A stretch of 64,000 bases of DNA from Dyella nitratireducens (GTDB lineage: Bacteria > Pseudomonadota > Gammaproteobacteria > Xanthomonadales > Rhodanobacteraceae), in the NCBI RefSeq assembly GCF_014642835.1, contig NZ_BMJA01000002.1, positions 1,054,867 through 1,118,866 on the forward strand, given 5' to 3'. Below the pieces are notes generated by a model. That model was given only the letters and a program-made list of their open reading frames with translations. It was not told the DNA's origin and made no database searches. Shown piece by piece: positions 61,406-64,000 of the stretch; positions within the stretch are counted from its first letter, which is position 1, and each line of letters opens with the position of its first letter. Both the position numbers and the translations under genes were made by a program.

Positions 61406-61423
61406 AATTAGATCGATTCATAT
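61406..61423. promoter_or_regulatory. Second ATCGAT operator, TonB receptor promoter
   Basis: AATTAGATCGATTCATAT shares its first 15 bases with the complement of the site at 54562-54579. It lies 79 bp (centre to centre) upstream of the first operator. Both second sites are preceded by the word TGACAGCAA. Confidence 0.6.
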
Positions 61424-61693
61424 TTTTTATTGGGTTAGCGCGTGCTGCACCCGCAAAAAAGTCCGGTACGCCACGAATGGGCGAATGCCGCCGTGGCCGA
61501 CTTGCCCTCTGGCGCAAAGGCGCCGGCATGACCGCCAGGACCACCCGTCACGAGCGAGTGCAGCGCGATGCGCGATGCCGCAGAACCTGTCGATTTGCAC
61601 AAACCTGGTTCGTCGCACGGACAGGAGTGGGATCAGGCAGACCGACTTTCCGCGGCATCGCACTCCGTCACCCACTTTCAAGGAGATACAACG

Positions 61694-62056
61694 ATGCGCT
61701 TTCTATCGATGGTACGGATCAACGAGAACTCGGGTTTGTTGCCAAGCCCGCAGCTGATGGCCGATATGGGCAAGCTGATGGAGGAACTGACCCGGGAAGG
61801 AAAACTGATTGACACCGCCGGACTCACGCCCACGGCGCAAGGTACGCGCGTCAGGCTGTCCGGCGGCAAATTGAGCGTGGCTGATGGTCCCTTCACCGAA
61901 GCCAAAGAGGTGATCGGTGGATATGCCTTGCTGGAAACGGCGTCTAAGGAAGAAGCCATCGAGCTCACCAAGCGCTTTCTGCGAGTGCATGGCGACGAAT
62001 GGAACGTCGAATGCGAAGTGCGGCAGTTGATGACACCCGACGAAACCTGCGGGTAA
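61694..62056 (+). CDS. YCII/DGPF-domain protein
   Basis: 120 residues of the YciI-like superfamily: MRFLSMVRINENSGLLPSPQ, R-L-S-G-G-K-L-S-V-A-D-G-P-F-T-E-A-K-E-V-I-G-G-Y (the DGPF box), and a C-terminal V-E-C-E-V-R-Q. Members form dimeric alpha/beta barrels; the catalytic role of DGPF proteins is mostly unknown, and they are often encoded beside ECF sigma factors, which is not the case here. AAGGAGATACAACG is an excellent ribosome site for ATG 61694. Confidence 0.85.
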   Translation: MRFLSMVRINENSGLLPSPQLMADMGKLMEELTREGKLIDTAGLTPTAQGTRVRLSGGKLSVADGPFTEAKEVIGGYALLETASKEEAIELTKRFLRVHGDEWNVECEVRQLMTPDETCG

Positions 62057-62177
62057 GTAATGTCATGGGATGGCGGGAAGCCTTGTGGCAACACCCGTCA
62101 TCCCAGTCTTGCGTTGCCGAAGAAAAACTTGCTTACGCCATACTGGCGAAAACTTGCAGTGTAATTTTTGTTTCAAA

Positions 62178-62193
62178 ATTTAGACGTCTAAAT
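62178..62193. promoter_or_regulatory. Perfect 16-bp palindrome ATTTAGACGTCTAAAT
   Basis: It lies 269 nt upstream of the GH2-type gene at 62462. A central CG and AT-rich arms are typical of LacI-family operators. It differs from the ATCGAT family in the core (GACGTC), so it may be read by another LacI-type regulator. No gene lies in 62057-62461. Confidence 0.55.
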
Positions 62194-62337
62194 GTGTAGT
62201 GCATCGCAGTACACGAATGCTTACCCGAAAGGGTGCGTAAAAAACTTCCTTTCCGCATTGCGGCGATCCTGAACAGCGCGGATGATTCGGCCACCTTCCC
62301 AGGGGTCACTCGGGACAGGTGCGTGGGCACAGGTTCT

Positions 62338-62414
62338 ACGTAGGTTGGGGTGTAAACCCCAACGTCGAATGGTATGTCGGCATAAGTAGGTTGGGGTTCA
62401 CACCTCAACCTACG
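62338..62414. repeat. GTTGGGGT-type palindromic repeat (family 2)
   Basis: GTAGGTTGGGGTGTAAACCC, CAAC, then GTAGGTTGGGGTTCACACCT and CAACCTACG: two units, one ending in an inverted arm. Same family as 6976-7063 and 54736-55045. Confidence 0.65.
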
Positions 62415-62461
62415 CACTCGCTCGCGTGTGTCGGGCATCTGCATGTGCAAAGGGGACGACG

Positions 62462-64000
62462 GTGGGACTGAACACGTATTGGAAGTGGCTATTCGTGGTG
62501 CTGCTGGCCTCGCTGAGCGCCGGTTACGCAGCAGCCCAAGAGGTCGAACCGACGCTGCCCAGCTCGCAGCGACAGACGATCAATCTCGCTGCAGGCATTC
62601 CTCAGTACATCGGAAACGCAAGCGCGACGTCGAATGCACCGCAGAGCAACTGGTGGTTCGAGAACAGCAACAATTCGACCGCCTATTCAACGACGGGCTT
62701 CAACGAGAGCACCGATAGCACCGGCAATTGGATGCAAGTAGGCTTGCCCTACGACGCCAACGTCCCACGCACCTTCATCAACCAGACGTCCGGCGGCGGC
62801 CAAGGCTCGTTGACGGGCAACTTCAACTGGTACCGGCTGCACTTCAAGGTGGATCCGAAGTACGCAGGCCAGAAATTCCTGCTCAAACTTGAAGGTTCGC
62901 ACACCGGTGTGCAGGTCTTTATCAACGGTACGCTGTTGCAGGGCGTCAGTGCGGTCGCTGCCGATTCGCAGGCGACGCACGTGGTGGGTTTCGTCCCGGT
63001 CATCGTCGACCTGACGCCGTACATCACCGCGGATGGCAAGACCGACAACGTCATCGCCATCGACGTGTCGCGTGGCGCTCCGTGGTATGAGCAACCCAAC
63101 TTCTCCGGTGCGTTCCGCTTCGGCCAGGCGATGGCGGGCCTGTTCCGCAATGTGAAGCTGTACGTCACCAACCCGATTCACATTCCGCCGAACGTTTATT
63201 CGAATCAGAAGACCTGGGGTACCTACGTCGGCACGGTATCGGAGGTTCCCGCGGCACAAGGCACGGCGACGGCGGCTTCAGCTGTCGTCGACGTGCAAAC
63301 CAATGTGGTGAACGAGACGTCGACGGCGCAGCAGGTGACGTTGACCACGCAAATCGTGGATGCCAAGGGCAACGTAGTGGTCACCGCGGCGCCGGTGACG
63401 CAGACCGTGCCGGCGATGACGGCCAGCACGTTCCCGTCCGGCGCCACGCCGATGTTCGATCAGAAGATCACGGTGCCCAATCCCACCTTGTGGTATCCGA
63501 ACAACGCGACCTGCGGCACGCCGGCGGTGTTGTGCGGATCGCCGTATCTGTACAAGGTCTACCACATCGTCAGCGTCAACGGCGTCGTGGTCGATTCGAC
63601 CGAGGACACGCTCGGCATTCGCACGATCACGTGGGATGCAAACTTCCCTTACTTCAACGGCCATGCCGTGTACATGTGGGGCGGCTCGGGCCGCTACGAC
63701 TATCCGGGACTTGGTTCGTCGGTGCCTGACGAACAAGTGTGGCGCGACATGGCGCAACTGGCGGCGCAAGGCGGCAACGTCTATCGCCCTGGCCATTCGA
63801 CCAGCAGCGCAGAGTTGGTGGCTGCCGCGGATGCCTACGGCATCATGATCGATCAGCCCAGCGGTGATGGCGAAGGCTACTGGAATGCCAGCTCCAATCC
63901 GACCGCGGACGATCAGCAGCTGAAGCAGGAACTGCATCGCGACATGATCATCCGCGATCGCAGCCATCCGTCCATTCTCGATTGGGAACGTGACAACGGC
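62462..64000 (+). CDS. Secreted glycoside hydrolase family 2-like protein (5' part, runs off window)
   Basis: 513 codons are visible. The signal peptide (WLFVVLLASLSAGYAAAQ) is followed by a sugar-binding jelly roll (about 60-240; GLPYDANVPRTFIN, FNWYRLHFKVDPKYAG, LEGSHTGVQVFINGTLLQG), an immunoglobulin-like domain (about 245-370) and the start of the TIM barrel (GNVYRPGHSTSSAELVAAAD, then DRSHPSILDWERDNG). In this family the acid/base would sit near the last visible residues; D-W-E-R-D-N shows E509 or D511 as candidates. AAAGGGGA precedes the GTG start at 62462. A perfect operator-like palindrome lies upstream. The substrate is unknown. Confidence 0.8.
   Translation, partial: MGLNTYWKWLFVVLLASLSAGYAAAQEVEPTLPSSQRQTINLAAGIPQYIGNASATSNAPQSNWWFENSNNSTAYSTTGFNESTDSTGNWMQVGLPYDANVPRTFINQTSGGGQGSLTGNFNWYRLHFKVDPKYAGQKFLLKLEGSHTGVQVFINGTLLQGVSAVAADSQATHVVGFVPVIVDLTPYITADGKTDNVIAIDVSRGAPWYEQPNFSGAFRFGQAMAGLFRNVKLYVTNPIHIPPNVYSNQKTWGTYVGTVSEVPAAQGTATAASAVVDVQTNVVNETSTAQQVTLTTQIVDAKGNVVVTAAPVTQTVPAMTASTFPSGATPMFDQKITVPNPTLWYPNNATCGTPAVLCGSPYLYKVYHIVSVNGVVVDSTEDTLGIRTITWDANFPYFNGHAVYMWGGSGRYDYPGLGSSVPDEQVWRDMAQLAAQGGNVYRPGHSTSSAELVAAADAYGIMIDQPSGDGEGYWNASSNPTADDQQLKQELHRDMIIRDRSHPSILDWERDNG

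Overview
The window looks like chromosomal DNA of a gammaproteobacterium of the Xanthomonadales, most probably Rhodanobacteraceae (Dyella/Luteibacter/Rhodanobacter-like). This rests on the high GC content of the core genes, the large TonB-dependent receptors beside secreted glycoside hydrolases and sulfotransferases, and the many intergenic palindromes built on GTCATTCCGGCGAAGGCCGGAAT. It is an inference from sequence alone; no marker gene such as rRNA is present. I see no tRNA, rRNA or CRISPR.

Layout. 1-7 kb: a partial DUF1868-like gene, a GH32-type hydrolase, two LysR regulators, a secreted beta-barrel-type protein, a metallo-beta-lactamase-fold hydrolase, a quinone oxidoreductase-like enzyme and a SnoaL-like protein. 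7-18.5 kb: a glycan-use locus with glucokinase, a TonB receptor, an APC permease, a GH2 enzyme whose active-site motifs resemble exo-beta-D-glucosaminidase, a LacI regulator and a sulfotransferase. 18.5-22 kb: a small secreted protein, an SDR plus ECF sigma factor pair, and a methionine aminopeptidase overlapping a ParD-like gene. 22.4-27 kb: divergent GH76 and GH2 enzymes around an ATCGAT-centred operator.

27-40 kb is accessory: small membrane and orphan proteins, a tightly coupled OLD-family nuclease/DUF2130 operon, a six-hairpin glycosidase-like protein, a frameshifted YcxB-like gene, a beta-helix protein, a fatty acid desaturase, and a GIY-YIG nuclease gene lying inside the chromosomal palindromic repeat. 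40-44 kb: two ABC permeases and a ParB-like protein. 44-49.6 kb: a run of very small minus-strand genes that resembles an immunity-gene array, including three similar two-helix proteins and a gene split by a TAG codon. 49.8-64 kb: a MocR regulator with a divergent secreted protein, a GH18-like secreted enzyme, a small secreted protein, a TPR-sulfotransferase and a decayed copy of it, an Oar-like TonB receptor, a YCII protein and the start of another GH2 enzyme.

Main points. (1) The GIY-YIG gene at 39959-40252 sits exactly where the short loop lies in an otherwise collinear 'empty' copy at 6257-6513. This suggests that the abundant palindromes are deletion derivatives of a nuclease-bearing element. 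(2) Three minus-strand genes (54174, 55798, 61023) share a promoter architecture: operator TTTGNATCGATGCAAA-like, 6 nt, then TTGACA. This defines a small regulon of secreted and outer-membrane glycan genes; the GH76/GH2 pair at 24.7 kb has the same operator. (3) The OLD-DUF2130 operon is a candidate defence module. Several genes here are visibly decayed (35450, 48952, 55051).
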